From contig NC_088879.1 of the NCBI RefSeq assembly GCF_032884065.1, positions 21,004,038-21,068,037 of the forward strand: 64,000 nucleotides of DNA, written 5' to 3'. The stretch is from Artemia franciscana. Lineage: Eukaryota > Arthropoda > Branchiopoda > Anostraca > Artemiidae. Within the stretch, counting starts at the first letter, position 1, and every line of letters begins with the position of its first letter. Of this stretch, positions 33,700 to 44,753 are shown piece after piece. The position numbers were made by a program, and so were the translations under genes. A model generated the notes under the pieces. That model was not told the DNA's origin. It saw only the letters and a program-made list of their open reading frames with translations, and searched no databases.

Positions 33700-35130
33700 T
33701 GAATTCTCAGGTTGCAAAGGGAGTTCTGAAGCTGCGGAAACATGTTTTACATAGAGGATATGCGGCTTGGTGTCTCCTCTTAGAGTTTCCCAATTGCATT
33801 CATTATTGAGCCAAGATGTTCAATTGACAGCACTTCCTTGATTTGACTATCAATAAGGATCACGTGCGTATCACCCATCCTAGCCGTCCGCACGCTTTTT
33901 GTGTTACAGGCTGAAAGTGCTCTGTTTGCTGCTTCATTAATAATTCACAGCTTGGGTACCAGTGTCATATTCAGCAAGTATGACCGCAGCTTTTGTATTA
34001 TTAAAACTCGTTACGGAGAAAAACGGGTTCGCTGCTACGACTTTATGGTTGTCGAGGTCATTAGAATCCAATTGATGACAAAGTTCAATAAAGTCGACGA
34101 AAGGACGCAGGCTTGAGGTACTACCTCCTCAATCAGAACCAGATTCGATCCTAACCTGGGCCTTGATTCCATCATTGTATGTCTTTAATAGTGCGATGGT
34201 CTTTCCAGTAACGCCTTCTATCGTAGCCACCCGAATGAAGTCCTAAAATCAATGAAAATCTGTATTTTCTCCTGTTGCTGTTTTAAATTGTATTCTGGGA
34301 TCAGTCATAGACTAAAGATCTGATCACGATCTTCCAAAGCCGGTTTGAGTCTTGCTTGGTTGGATTATGTTTGAGAGTTTTAGCGTCCCGAAACGTATTT
34401 TTATGTGTAATTGCGATCAGTCTCGCTGCTATTGAAACAAGTGATGTGCCTCGGTAATTTTTACATTCCACTCGGTCTTCTTTTTGAAGTAGAGACAATT
34501 ATCGATATCTTCCACATATAGGGAGTGTATTCATTATTAAAGGCATCCTTAATAAGTTCTCAGAGCTTGTCTATGGGTAACTAAGGCAGACCTTTGAGCA
34601 AGGATGCCATCTAATAGAGGGCTTTTGTGGTTTTTAAGTAGTTACGCTGCATGACCACTTCTTTTCTTGTCGGCGTAACCATACATATACTCATGAGACT
34701 GAATATCTGGTGGCCTGAATGAGTCTGTGGAGTAGTGGCTTCCCCTAGAAGTAACTCCTCGTCTCACCAATTCTTAGAAATGTGTCCGCCATCTTTTGAT
34801 GTGCTCCGCCCTTCTCGTGAGCACTTTTATATCCTTCTCTTTGGTCAAGGGAATGATATATTGTCTCTTTTTCCCGGCACATTCACAAAGAATCTGGTAA
34901 AGTTTTCTTTGACCATTTCGCGATTTTATCCATCTCGTCAGCTATTTTTGACAGGTGGAGATTTCTATCGGCTCTAGCGGATGTACGGTGTTTCTGACAG
35001 CGATTTATATTTAGCGGACATTTTGCAGGCCATTTCGTTCTTATTTGTAGAATTTGTGTCTTCATAAAAATACATTTTTTGGGAAGTTGTTTTAGAACTC
35101 CGAGGATATTTATAGCGGCTTCGTTCACAT
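33700..35130 (-). pseudogene. Degenerate LINE with RT remnants
   Basis: On the minus strand. 35128-34883 has a Lys/Arg-rich linker-like segment (RTSARADRNLHLSKIADEMD). 34498-34301 reads LLQKEDRVECKNYRGTSLVS and DAKTLKHNPTKQ, the RT fingers motif that precedes the F(R/G)-x-G region. About 34100-34060 reads FVDFIELCHQLDSNDL, a decayed motif A in which the catalytic aspartate position is hard to place. No motif C was found. Frames shift repeatedly, so this is old. It lies wholly in a CARM1 intron, on the strand opposite to the gene. Confidence 0.7.
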
Positions 35131-35489
35131 GGTATTTGAAATTGCTTTGTTTTCTCTCTATCTTGATATTAGAGCAGTTGAAATATTAACCAATGCTTTC
35201 AGCGTCGATCTTGGAGGGCGGTCAAGTGGTTAGGACGTTCAAAGACAAGAGATTTATCGTTATATATCCACTTTCAGTTTATGTTTACTCATTTTCTGAC
35301 TCGGTTGCCTTCTTTGTACTGAGTTTGTACCTTAAGCCCGTCTTTGGTAAGAAAGGGTCAGGCCCAGTTTTTGACCCTGTGTCAGCATCGCCGGCCAATG
35401 CAATGTATCAGTGTCCAGACTAATGCAATTTGACTGAAAAAGGAAATCGGAAATGACCCGTCTCTTGCTTAAATTTCATTATTTTCTAG
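35131..35489. other. Spacer within a CARM1 intron
   Basis: Possibly part of an old element, since it lies between two LINE remnants on opposite strands. No motif seen. Confidence 0.4.
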
Positions 35490-35990
35490 ATTATTGTCAT
35501 TTCCCAATATCATTGCTAAGTTCTGTTGCCCGAAATGGCACCAAAGAATGAACCTACTTGGAATATCCCCTCACTCAGCACCATATAGCCTTCGTTCTTT
35601 GTATAATATCTCATTCCTCCTACCCCTACTGTACCTTCAGATTTCAATCTCCTCATTACTTGTCAGCAGCTCTGGAATTTCCTACCTTCTTCAGTACAGA
35701 TATGCCACTCATTTCGGACTTTTAAAAGGATTCTTAAGCACCATTTAGTTAAAAATCAAATAGAATAGTATTTGTTTTTATTATTGTTATTCCTCTGAGG
35801 AGTTGGTGTCCCCTGAGCGTTTTTTTTTCATGGTGTATGGTTGTCTTCTCTGCACTTTGACTCCCAGGCCTCAGGTATGGTTTCTTTTTAATCTTATATG
35901 GTGTTTGGCTGTTGTTCTCTTTTTTGGTAGTTGTCTGTATTGTATTATTTTTGTATCCCTGCCCGAGGTGTTCTAACTCCTTTCATAACC
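35490..35990 (+). pseudogene. LINE ORF2 C-terminus and 3' UTR
   Basis: The plus strand has the terminal motif LWNFLPSSVQICHSFRTFKR followed by ILKHHLVKNQIE and a stop at about 35762, the W-x-x-LP ... S-x-x-FK-x-x-L ending of CR1/Jockey LINEs. About 230 bp of UTR-like DNA follows. It stops only about 65 bp before a CARM1 exon. Confidence 0.7.
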
Positions 35991-36056
35991 TAACTGAGGA
36001 AGCTGAATAGATGTTTCAAAAGATTTGTTCTTGAACCTAATATTAAGTCTTTTAAG

Positions 36057-36229
36057 GTACCAACAAAATTTTCATGGCGTGGATTTAAGCAGTTTACGCC
36101 ATGCTGCATTGAAAGAGTACTTTCGACAACCAATCGTGGATACGTTTGACATCAGAATATGTTTAGCCAAATCTGTTAGACATGTGGTCGACTTCTTGAC
36201 TGCGCCCGAATCGGACTTGCACAGAATAG
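36057..36229 (+). CDS. CARM1/PRMT4 exon: start of the beta-barrel
   Basis: Begins with G, completing the Trp codon from 31322, after TTTTAAG, and ends with ATAG before GTAAGA, leaving one base for the next Glu codon. It reads [20 protein letters not shown], then [27 protein letters not shown] and SDLHRI. The corresponding human segment has the same FHGVDLS, EYFRQP and VDTFDIRI blocks. The segment forms the dimerisation-arm and barrel start of type I PRMTs. The frame is open in phase with both neighbours. Confidence 0.96.
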
Positions 36230-36627
36230 GTAAGAAAAAAAGTTTTTCGCTTTTGTACTTTGACAATAACTTGAATGTCTATCAAAGAACAATTACCTAG
36301 TTAAGTTTGGGAACCATGTATTGATGGGCGTTGTTACAACATTGAAATGTTACAACATCGAACTGCGTTGTTACACCATTGAAATGGTAGAATAAAGAGA
36401 AATAAGGCCTAGAAGTCACTTTTGACTAGGCTCCTTCACACCCTTAACAGTAATGGCTCATAAGTTCGAATGCTGAATTCTTTACGCTAATGTTTGTCGG
36501 GAGGCTAAACTTGGGGGAAACCCTCTAGTTTAGATCATGGGTGATGTAAGTTAGAGTTCGTTGTGATGCCTGTCAGTCTTTTATTATTATTATTCTTTGC
36601 TTCTAAAAGCTGCCACAATATTTAAGA
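36230..36627. other. CARM1 intron sequence
   Basis: Includes a short local repeat of 'gttgttacaacattgaaatg' phrases at 36330-36385. Otherwise nothing recognised. Confidence 0.5.
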
Positions 36628-36757
36628 ATTAACGACGCTTCTTGACTACTATGGTCCCTGCGTCGACCCTGCAGTGCATTCCTGCAGCGTGATTCGATCT
36701 CTGGGTCCAGTATTACCAAGCTAAGTTCAAATCCACTGCGCCACCACAGGACGCTGC
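36628..36757 (-). mobile_element. tRNA-derived SINE
   Basis: On the minus strand: gtcctgtggtggcgcagtgg gives an A-box-like TGGCGCAGTGG, followed about 45 bp later by agatcgaatcac as a B-box-like element. The body ends with agtagtcaagaagcgtcgtt, and an aataataataataa tail follows at about 36582-36597. The box order and spacing are those of an RNA polymerase III promoter. The same body occurs on the plus strand at 62136-62253. Confidence 0.75.
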
Positions 36758-36767
36758 CGCAATATAC

Positions 36768-37305
36768 TTTATGCTCTTTCATAATTCAAAAATTGCGCCT
36801 GGGGTAAATTCCATTCTAAGCCCAATCAAGGGCTTAAAAGGCACAAAACAGCCCATATTCACCAAAAGTTTAATAGCATGTTTCTAAAAAAAAAAAAACT
36901 GCATAGTAAGAAATTTACCTTTTGTAGGTGATTCAGGAATGGAAATAATTATTTTCCTTAGTTTTAATTTAAAATATTATTTTGAAAACGAACTTGCAGA
37001 AATTTGAAAAGAGCTAGAAGCCCCTCAAAATGACGTCAGGTTTAACGTGATGTCATTTGAAGAGGCTTGAGGCTCTTATTATTGTTTTTTTTGTATACTT
37101 ATTTTCTCAATAATATTTTACTATTAAGACCAAGGAAAATAATAATTACTATTTCTGAATCAGCTGCAAATGGCGAATTTTTCTTACTAGGCAGTTAAAA
37201 AAAAAACTTTTGGTAACTATCGGCTGCTTTACCTTCTGGGTCCCATTAATGGCTCAAAATGGAATTTGTCCCAGAAAGGATTATTAGACTATGAAAGAGC
37301 ATAAG
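36768..37305. mobile_element. Foldback element with arms of about 230 bp
   Basis: The outer ends are tatgctctttcat at 36770 and its exact complement atgaaagagcata ending at 37303. The arms continue inward through gtaaattccatt / aatggaatttgtc, accaaaagttt / aacttttggt, tagtaagaaa / tttcttacta and gattcaggaat / atttctgaatc. The centre is aatgacgtcagg facing gatgtcatt. There is no coding potential. A one-armed relative lies at 26935-27240. Confidence 0.8.
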
Positions 37306-37735
37306 AAAAGACTTGAAGTGATGTATTTACCTTCATGCTAGCCAAATTACCTTGTAAACTGCAAATTTACCCAAACCCTCATAACTGGATTAAATTTTGA
37401 AAATATAGACTCAGTATTAAAATAAATGGTATCACACTAATTTTAAACACAGCATGGTAAATCTCTGTTACGTAAGGAGGTTAACTCCTCCATTAAGAAG
37501 TAGAAAACAATCCTCAAAATTTGCAAAACGTGGGTATTAGCACCATAGGATTCTTGAAGAATTGAGTCATATTGTTATTTGGTTTTATTCGTTGAAGTTG
37601 TCAAGTAGTTTTACATTTTAGAAAGCCTTGCGAATTTACAAAGTCTTTTCTTTTCCAAATTTTTTTATCAATCCTGTTGGAGCTACATCAAACTTAATTC
37701 TTTCTCATAAAAAATTCAAGGGAGAATTAGAAACT
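37306..37735. other. CARM1 intron sequence
   Basis: AT-rich, nothing recognised. Confidence 0.5.
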
Positions 37736-38107
37736 ACAGCCTAATAACAAGTAGGTAGTAGAGAAAAAGAAGAAAAAACTGAAGTCGTGGGATCATTATT
37801 CACAATTAATTAAACATAGTAGCCAAAGGAAAAGTTTCAAAGGAAAGTAAAGACCAAATTACAGCCTAATAACTAGGCAGTAGAGAAGAAGAAGAAAAAA
37901 CTGAAGACATGGGATCGTTATTCACAATTAATTCAACATAGTAGCCAAAGGAAAAGTTTCAAAGGAAAGAAAGACCAAATTGCAGCCTAATAACAAGTAG
38001 GCAGTAGAAAAAAAGAAGAAAAAACTGAAGACGTGGGGTCATTATTCACAGTTAATTAAACATAATAGCCAAAGGAGAAGTTTCAAATAAAAGTAAAGAA
38101 CCAAATT
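37736..38107. repeat. Three-copy tandem repeat, unit 121-125 bp
   Basis: Units start at 37736, 37861 and 37982. Each contains cagcctaataac, then gtagtagag or gcagtaga, gaagaaaaaactgaag, attattcacaattaatt and agccaaaggaaaagtttcaa. Copies are about 90% alike. Not coding. Confidence 0.9.
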
Positions 38108-39149
38108 AAAACCAAAGACGAGCAGAAATAGAGTGATATAATAATTCCAGTTCAGAAAAAAATGATGCATTATTCATCATTGTAGACACTAAGTGCATGC
38201 AATTGCCAAAAGAGTGTATCTTCAGAATGGACTTGGGTATTAAATTGGAACTTTTGGAGAATGCTTAAAGGGGAAGATCAATGGACCAAAAGCGATACGT
38301 GGACGTTACTACTAAAATATTATCACCGCTAACGCTGGTACATTTGCTGCTGAAATGTTAATAAGTCCAAATTTGCTGAGACTTCCAGAAACGAATATCA
38401 TTGTATAGTAAACGGTCAGTCCACTTTCATTAGTTCTATTCAATAACATTGGTTACTATATTTATAACCAAGCCTGGTCAAAATTGTCGGGTTATAATCA
38501 AAGGATAAATAAAAACAAAAGTTTTCGCAAAACACATGAGAAGCAAGTGACAATCAATTCCTTCAAAGGTTTTGAGTTGGTGGCTGGGGAGCAGTAGTAT
38601 TCCTGTTATTTGAACACCTTGATTAGTCTTACAATGTTTGTTGTTGTGTATTGTTGTGTTTGTTCTATTTCCAGTAAAGTGCAAATTTAAATAATAGTTT
38701 TACTGTGTAGTTTTCAATTAATGGGGAAAGGGCATATTATTCAAATAGAAAATCAGCATAATTTTTGCCCTTCTATAAAGTTGAAGCCATCCTGACCCTC
38801 GTCCTGTCACAACCTTGAATATAGATGAATACTGCTTAGTCTTTTTTATATAAGAATCTTTTTGTATTTTATTTTCTTTTAACTACTTGTTTGTTTAAAT
38901 AAATGCATATTGAGCTCAAATATTAAAGAGGCAATCAATTTTTTTTTTTTTTTAATTAGGACGTCAAGAATCAATGCAGCCAGATTTGTTTCATTATTGA
39001 GGTTCCATTGCTTTTGAAATTTTAATTAGGTTGTATTTATACCCTGAAGTTTAAAGTAGATCAACATGAAAAATATAGATCATTTTTCACTAAGAATGAA
39101 AACAACCATACTGTCTTCAAAAATATATTGTCCTTGATAAGCTGCGCTT
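38108..39149. other. CARM1 intron sequence
   Basis: AT-rich, with T14 at about 38939-38953. No recognised feature. Confidence 0.5.
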
Positions 39150-40310
39150 TCTTCCCAAAGTTAGAATTAGCTTTTTTTTTACCTCCCTCCGTCCAACATT
39201 ACCTTAAAGTTTCAACTGTGTCCCTTAAGCCTTTGATTTTCCATCCTGAGATATTGGAAATATGATATTGTAATAATCTGGATGCATATAGTGTCTTTAA
39301 ATTTTCAACTGTGTCCCTTAAGCCTTTGATTTTCCATCCTGAGATATTGGAAATATGATATTGTAATAATCTGGATGCATATAGTGTCTTTAAATTTAGC
39401 TCTACCCTTTTTCCCAAGCCACAATTCATTATCCACTTTCACCCCCCCCCCGCCCCAAGTCAAAATTATAAACCTACTTGACCCTTGAACGCTTTCCCAA
39501 AGTTTCAGCTTAGTTCCTTGGGCCATTCCCAAGATGTTGTCAAATGTACGCGTGTCGTTTCTATAGGACATCTTCGGGAAGGTCTTGTCATCTTGACCCT
39601 TCGCAAGGCTCGTAAAAGCTCATTAATAATAGGATGTATTTTGGACCAAGAGTTTTTTAGCCTATTTTGATACTCACCCCTTCTCCACTTCTATCAAAAT
39701 GGCCCATTCTTTCTTTCGATTTAGTTTATTATCCCCTTCAACATTCTCTGAAAGTTTCAACCAATTACGTTTAGCCATTCCTAAGATACTGCAGATACGA
39801 AATTATGCCAACCTGGGTGTACATAATGTTTTTTTATTTGGTTAACCGTCCCTCTACCCATAGTCATTCCTTTGAAATCGCAGGTAAGCCCTTTGACAAT
39901 TTAGATGCACATGGTATATTTAGATGCATTTTGATTTAATTCAAAATTGCCTGAAATTTTCAACCTAATATCCTTGTTGCAGGTACGCCCTTTTGACAGC
40001 CTGAATCTGCGCAATGACTGGAGTTTGTTCAGCATTTTCGGAAAGTTTCAACTTAATATCCATATTTGTTCTTGAGATATTCCAGATACATGATTTTACT
40101 TGGATCCACTTAGTGTCTTTTGATAGAAATCAACACTCCTATCCCCCAATATTTGCTGAAAGTTTCTAGTTTAATGCCCTTAGCCATTCCAGAGACATTG
40201 TTGATATGCCATTTTGACAACCTGGATGCACATAGTTTCATACAACATGATCAAAATCTGCTAAAATTTTCAAGTGCCGCATTTTTTTTTGTAGGGAGGG
40301 GCCGTTGACA
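39150..40310. repeat. Array of diverged repeats with a perfect 93-bp doublet
   Basis: A phrase close to 'gaaagtttcaacttaatrycc' followed by 'ttagccattcctgagatatt' and 'gacaacctggatgcacatag' recurs at about 39207, 39300, 39497, 39750, 39954, 40041 and 40158, with spacings of 87-250 bp. Within it 39211-39303 and 39304-39396 are identical 93-bp copies, so one duplication step is recent while the rest are old. A C10-type run lies near 39443. Confidence 0.75.
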
Positions 40311-40728
40311 TATATAAGTTATATAGGAATAACCCTACTCGTCGGAATAAATATGGTCAATAGAACTACTAAAATTGAATGACAATGGATGCTTGAAAAT
40401 TTAACATTAGCTATTCTACTCAAAATTTTTCTATGTCATTTCATCTTTTATTCTGTTTTATTTTTTTTTGGTTTTTAATATTGTCATACAATTGTGGTGT
40501 GTTTATTTTGTCGGCAAAATGAATCCCTCATGTGTTCTTGATGCATTACTTGCAGTGCAATCCTTGATGAACCTGTGTGCCTCTAGGGTAAGACTATATT
40601 TATGCACGGAGGATTACGCCCAGGGAAGTTAGGATAACTTAGATTAAAAACTTTTGTGCCGTGGAGACATAACCAGTATTTAGATCAGTGAAATCCGTTA
40701 CAGTTTTTAAATGATCTTTTGCTTCTAG
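40311..40728. other. CARM1 intron sequence
   Basis: AT-rich. The acceptor TTTTGCTTCTAG ends at 40728. Confidence 0.5.
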
Positions 40729-40951
40729 AAATTCCACTTGAATTTCACATGCTCCAAACAGCAATGGTTCATGGTTTGGCATTTTGGTTTGACGTCGCCT
40801 TCTTAGGTTCTGTGACTACTGTTTGGCTATCGACAGCTCCCACCGAGCCGCTGACTCATTGGTACCAAGTTAGATGCCTCTTGGAGCAACCATTTTTGGC
40901 TAGACAAGGACAGCTTCTTGTTGGAAAAGTCTTGCTTGTTGCTAATAAAAG
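40729..40951 (+). CDS. CARM1/PRMT4 exon: catalytic-core barrel with THW loop
   Basis: Follows TTTTGCTTCTAG. Its first two bases complete a Glu codon. It ends AAAAG before GTAATT, splitting an Arg codon. It reads [48 protein letters not shown] and [13 protein letters not shown]. The THW loop, conserved in all PRMTs, is at 40854-40862. [11 protein letters not shown] and [17 protein letters not shown] are almost identical to human CARM1. The exon forms part of the barrel that packs against the SAM domain and shapes the substrate pocket. Confidence 0.97.
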
Positions 40952-41551
40952 GTAATTAATTTTTTTACTTTGATATTTCATACATTAAGCCATTTATATC
41001 CCCATCCATCAAGCCTTGATACTTTTTTTTCCCATAGGAGTGTTTTTCTTTCTGTAGTAATTATAGTTCAGGTTTTATTGTCTAATAAAAAATTTGATTT
41101 TTCCTAATATACGGATTATGCAGTCAGTACCCAGGAGTTTTCTTATTTTTCAGCTTTAAAAGTTCCAAAAATTAAAATCAGGAGTTCGATTAATTTTTAA
41201 TTCAGATTCTGGCTCCAAAAGAATTGACTCAAAGTACCAAGAACGACAAATTAAGACGCTTTCGTTACCCTCTCCTAGACCCATCTTAGGTCGATTCGTA
41301 GCTGAAAACCGAGATATTTTTACGTTTTTTTCTTTTGATTGTTTTAATTTATCAGTTTTTTAGGTCAGTATTATATTTTCATCAATGTTGCCACGTTGAA
41401 CCATGAAAATAAACAAGCAAAACTAATAAGTTAAATTTTGCAATGCCTTTTGTCAGTAAAAACTCAAATATTACAATCACCGGATTCCCAAACACTTTGG
41501 ATCTCTTAATGTATAAGTCACATTAAAATATGTGTTAATTTTCTTTTACAG
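40952..41551. other. CARM1 intron sequence, 600 bp
   Basis: The shortest intron of the visible gene. It is AT-rich with no repeats recognised, and ends in TTTTCTTTTACAG. Confidence 0.6.
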
Positions 41552-41739
41552 GCAAAGCTATGATGTTACAATTGACGTGAGGATTGAGGGAACTAATATT
41601 TCATCAGTAAATACTCTAGATTTAAAGAATCCTTATTTCCGATATACAGGACAAGCCCCATCAGCCCCACCAGGGCAGTCGACTACATCACCGGCTGAAG
41701 CCTATTGGTCACAATTGGATGCACAAGGTGCGAGGCAAG
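41552..41739 (+). CDS. CARM1/PRMT4 exon: end of the catalytic core
   Basis: Starts with G, completing the Arg codon, after TTTTCTTTTACAG. It ends CAAG before GTATGT. It reads QSYDVTIDVRIEGTN, NTLDLKNPYFRYTG, then a proline/serine-rich QAPSAPPGQSTTSPAEAYW. The QSYD and LDLKNP-x-FRYTG blocks match the last strands of the human CARM1 core, and the P/S-rich part begins the C-terminal tail. The phase continues correctly into 50453. Confidence 0.95.
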
Positions 41740-42710
41740 GTATGTGTGTGGTTGTCCTGCTTTGGCTTATTGCGGTTACCTGAACGTAAAGAAAAAGGTC
41801 ATAATCCCTTTGTTTTGAATATCATTACAAGTTTGAAGAAAAAGCCCTTTCAGCTAATGTATAAAAAATCTTGTATGAGGTAGACTTGTTTGTTTGAAAC
41901 TAAAATGAAACTCACAATGCCGGATTAAAGAGTTGCCAATATTAATTATTTAGCTGAAAACGTCCCCTAATTTATATGTTTTTTATTCTCCTTTGAAGTA
42001 TCATTCTCTAAAATTATAGGCTTACAAGGTAAGAGGTAAGGAATGTGTTCCCTTGCCCTGCTTTGCCTGAGTATAATCTACCAATGATAATCAAGCTTTT
42101 ATTAGATTTTTTGGGTGGGTGGGGGTTTTGAGGTTGCTCTATAAACAAGCTATTTGTGCCTGTTTTGGTTCCATGTCGAATGCAGATCGAAAGTTTATCT
42201 GGTGGTTAAACAAAGCCAAAAAGGGAAACAGAACTTTTTTTGGGTTTAAATAGCTTTATCAATACCTTTGGGAAACTATTGTTAATATTTAATTTTGAAA
42301 GTTAGTTGAATTATTTTAATTCAATGAAAAGGGTAATTTAAATAGAAAGAGAGTAATAATAATAATGATAATAATAATTTATCTATAACCCACTGCACAA
42401 AACAATGTGACGGAAATCTTTACTGTGTAATTTTAATTTTAAACTGTCAGTACTGGTATAAATCCATATCTTTTAAAGAAACCCGAAACGCAGCATGGGT
42501 AACATCTACGTTTTTATGCTTTTGCTCTTACCATTCGTAGTCTGGACAAGTTTTTTGCAATTTTTTTCCTGATGGGTTTTTGTGTTCAACGAACGAATGT
42601 AATATTTTTAACGGAGAGGATGAAAAAGCTGTGTGTATTTAGTTTGGTTTGTCTGTTGTCAGTCGTGTGAATTTTTTTTCATGTCACTTACGTTTTTTGG
42701 AAATAAATAT
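41740..42710. other. CARM1 intron sequence
   Basis: AT-rich. A short (AAT)n-like patch lies at 42352-42378. The sequence 42010-42030 repeats a 'ggtaagaggtaagg' phrase. Nothing else seen. Confidence 0.5.
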
Positions 42711-43580
42711 TAGGGCCCGACGGATATGGATTTTTGGGGTCCGATGCTGATACAGATATATCTTACCGGTACGATACCGATTTAATTTGCCGACAAATTC
42801 CTCTTCGGAAAAAAGAACCTTTCCTAATGCTTTGAAAAACAATCAAACCAAATAAAGTTCTATTTAGACCGGTTTAATTGCGTAAACACAAATACGTGAA
42901 AATCTAAATATGGACAATTCGATTTCTATAGTGGAAATTTGTTTTTAATCTTTCACATATTAAAGTGAAAATTATACTTAACATTCATATGACATGGTCT
43001 ACTAACGAATTCATGCCAAATACACTGAATACAGGGATGGTTTTAAGTTCGGAGGAGGGATTTAAAGAATGTGTTTGAAAAAATCGTCCAATATGCCGAC
43101 GAGTGCGGACACATATGCCAAGTTTCCAAGCTGTGCCCCTGACTGGATCATGGTTTTAATCGATTGAATCTTGGATCTTTCATACACTTAAGTGAACATT
43201 ACTTAAACATAAATATATGGTTTATTGTATTCTTTATAGTTGTTTTTGTAGATGTTGCACGTTCCTGACCTCACTATATGTTTTGAACATTGCTGCATCA
43301 GGTGTGTATTGACAACAAAAATATTTCGACTTCATTTGACTCACCTCCGCTGTTCTCTCAGCCATGGTCAGACTTAGCTGGTGGCTCTGTCCCTAGAATC
43401 GACAAGCAAAAATTACCTGAGGAAATCTGGCGTCATGTTCTGGATAAGTTTGCGCAAGAAAAAAAAAAAATCGGCCGACATCCGAACATCTAATTTTTTT
43501 TATTTCCGATATCCAAAAATAACACTGATCCCCGTATCAGCCTGATAATATCGGCCAGCCGAAATATCGGTCGTGCCTTA
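42711..43580. mobile_element. hAT-like DNA element, non-autonomous, about 870 bp
   Basis: The left end TAGGGCCCGACGGATAT and the complement of the right end TAAGGCACGACCGATAT match at 14 of 17 positions, and subterminal regions are rich in CCGATAT / ATATCGG words. These ends are characteristic of many animal hAT elements. The flanking 8-mers ataaatat and gtatatat match at 6 of 8, a possible decayed target duplication. No transposase domain could be recognised; an internal frame at 43290-43490 is of unknown origin. Confidence 0.65.
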
Positions 43581-43591
43581 GTATATATACA

Positions 43592-44690
43592 TATACTTGA
43601 CTTACTTGACTTAAGGCTCCTGCCGCATGGGGTGCGGCGTAGAGAGCTTCGCAACTTGACTTCTCCAGGCGGACCGGTCTGCTGCTAAATGAGACGCCTC
43701 ATCGACAGCAATGTTGGCCATCACCAAGAATTTGTCGAGGCTGTCTTTCCACCTTGTCCGAGGTCTGCCCCTCGGGCGAGACCAGCCATGGGCTTTTGGG
43801 TCGAAGTCGTACACTATTCGGGCTGGCGTTGATGTCGGCATTCGTAGGAGGTGTCCGAACCATCTGAGAGACCTCTGCGCTATCTGGACGGAGAATGGCA
43901 CCTGGGAGGTGAGAGTAAGCAACCTTGCGTTGCTTACAAAATCATCCCACCGGAATCCCTCGATCCGGCGAAGCTGTTTCGACTGACAGACGTCTATCAT
44001 TTTAAGGATGGTTGATTTGAGGGGCCAGGTTTCCGCCGCGTAGAGCAGGACGGAGCTTACGGATGCGTTATAGATTCGCATTTTCGTACGCCTTGAGATG
44101 TGCGGCATTCTCCATAGACTGTTGAGTCTACCGACGATGGAAGAGGCTTTCGATATTCGGCTGCATACCTCTTCGTCTACGGAGCCATCATTGGACAGCA
44201 CAGAGCCGAGGTAAGTGAAGTTTTTAACGACTTCAACAAGCGTTCCGCAGACAGTTATGGTATCAGGGTGCGAGACTGGACCTGGGGGTTCAATTGCCAT
44301 AATCTTAGTTTTGAGCCAGTTGATTTTCAGCCCCACTTTTGCTGCCTCTTCCTTCAGGACTTCCAGAGCGTCGGTCAGCTGGTCGATTGAGTCGGCAACG
44401 AGAGCAAGATCGTCTGCGAAGTCCGCATCCGTCAGAATGCGATCTCCAAACTGCAGACCAAAGGGCAGGCGATTTGTAGCTCTTGTCATCACATAGTCTA
44501 TCACACAATTGAACAATTCCGGGGCGGCGGCACACCCTTGGCGAACGCCAGTTTTGATATTGAATGTCGTGCTCCGTTTTCCGTTGACTTGGACGCAACT
44601 CTCGGTCTCTTCGTACAGCTTTTCAAAAAGCTTGCAGTATTTATCTGGTAGACCCGTCGATCTAAGTATTAGCCAAACAGAGTTGCGATC

Positions 44691-44693
<3 letters not shown>
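43592..44693 (-). pseudogene. RTE-like LINE, truncated 5' within the RT, frame intact to the stop
   Basis: One uninterrupted minus-strand frame starts just after where motif A would end (VDRNSVWLILRSTGLPDKY) and runs to the stop near 43611. It has motif B VRQGCAAAPELFN, motif C FADDLALV with FADD encoded at 44409-44420, then GLKINWLKTKIMA, FTYLGSVLSNDGS, LYAAETWPL and LRWFGHLLRM. The absence of internal stops or shifts means the insertion is young. Just past the stop the element ends in a short direct-repeat tail (ttaagtcaagtaagtcaag, minus strand). The upstream half, with endonuclease and RT motif A, is missing; the sequence breaks straight into a TA microsatellite. Confidence 0.88.

Positions 44694-44752
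<59 letters not shown>
44694..44752. repeat. (TA)n microsatellite, about 59 bp
   Basis: Uninterrupted TA dinucleotides between the truncated LINE and the Helitron end. Probably the remaining part of the TA tract into which both inserted. Confidence 0.95.

Positions 44753-44753
<1 letters not shown>

Noticed and set aside
42711..43580. Active hAT transposon
   Set aside because: No DDE/RW transposase or BED finger could be read and the terminal repeats already carry mismatches. At most a non-autonomous copy.
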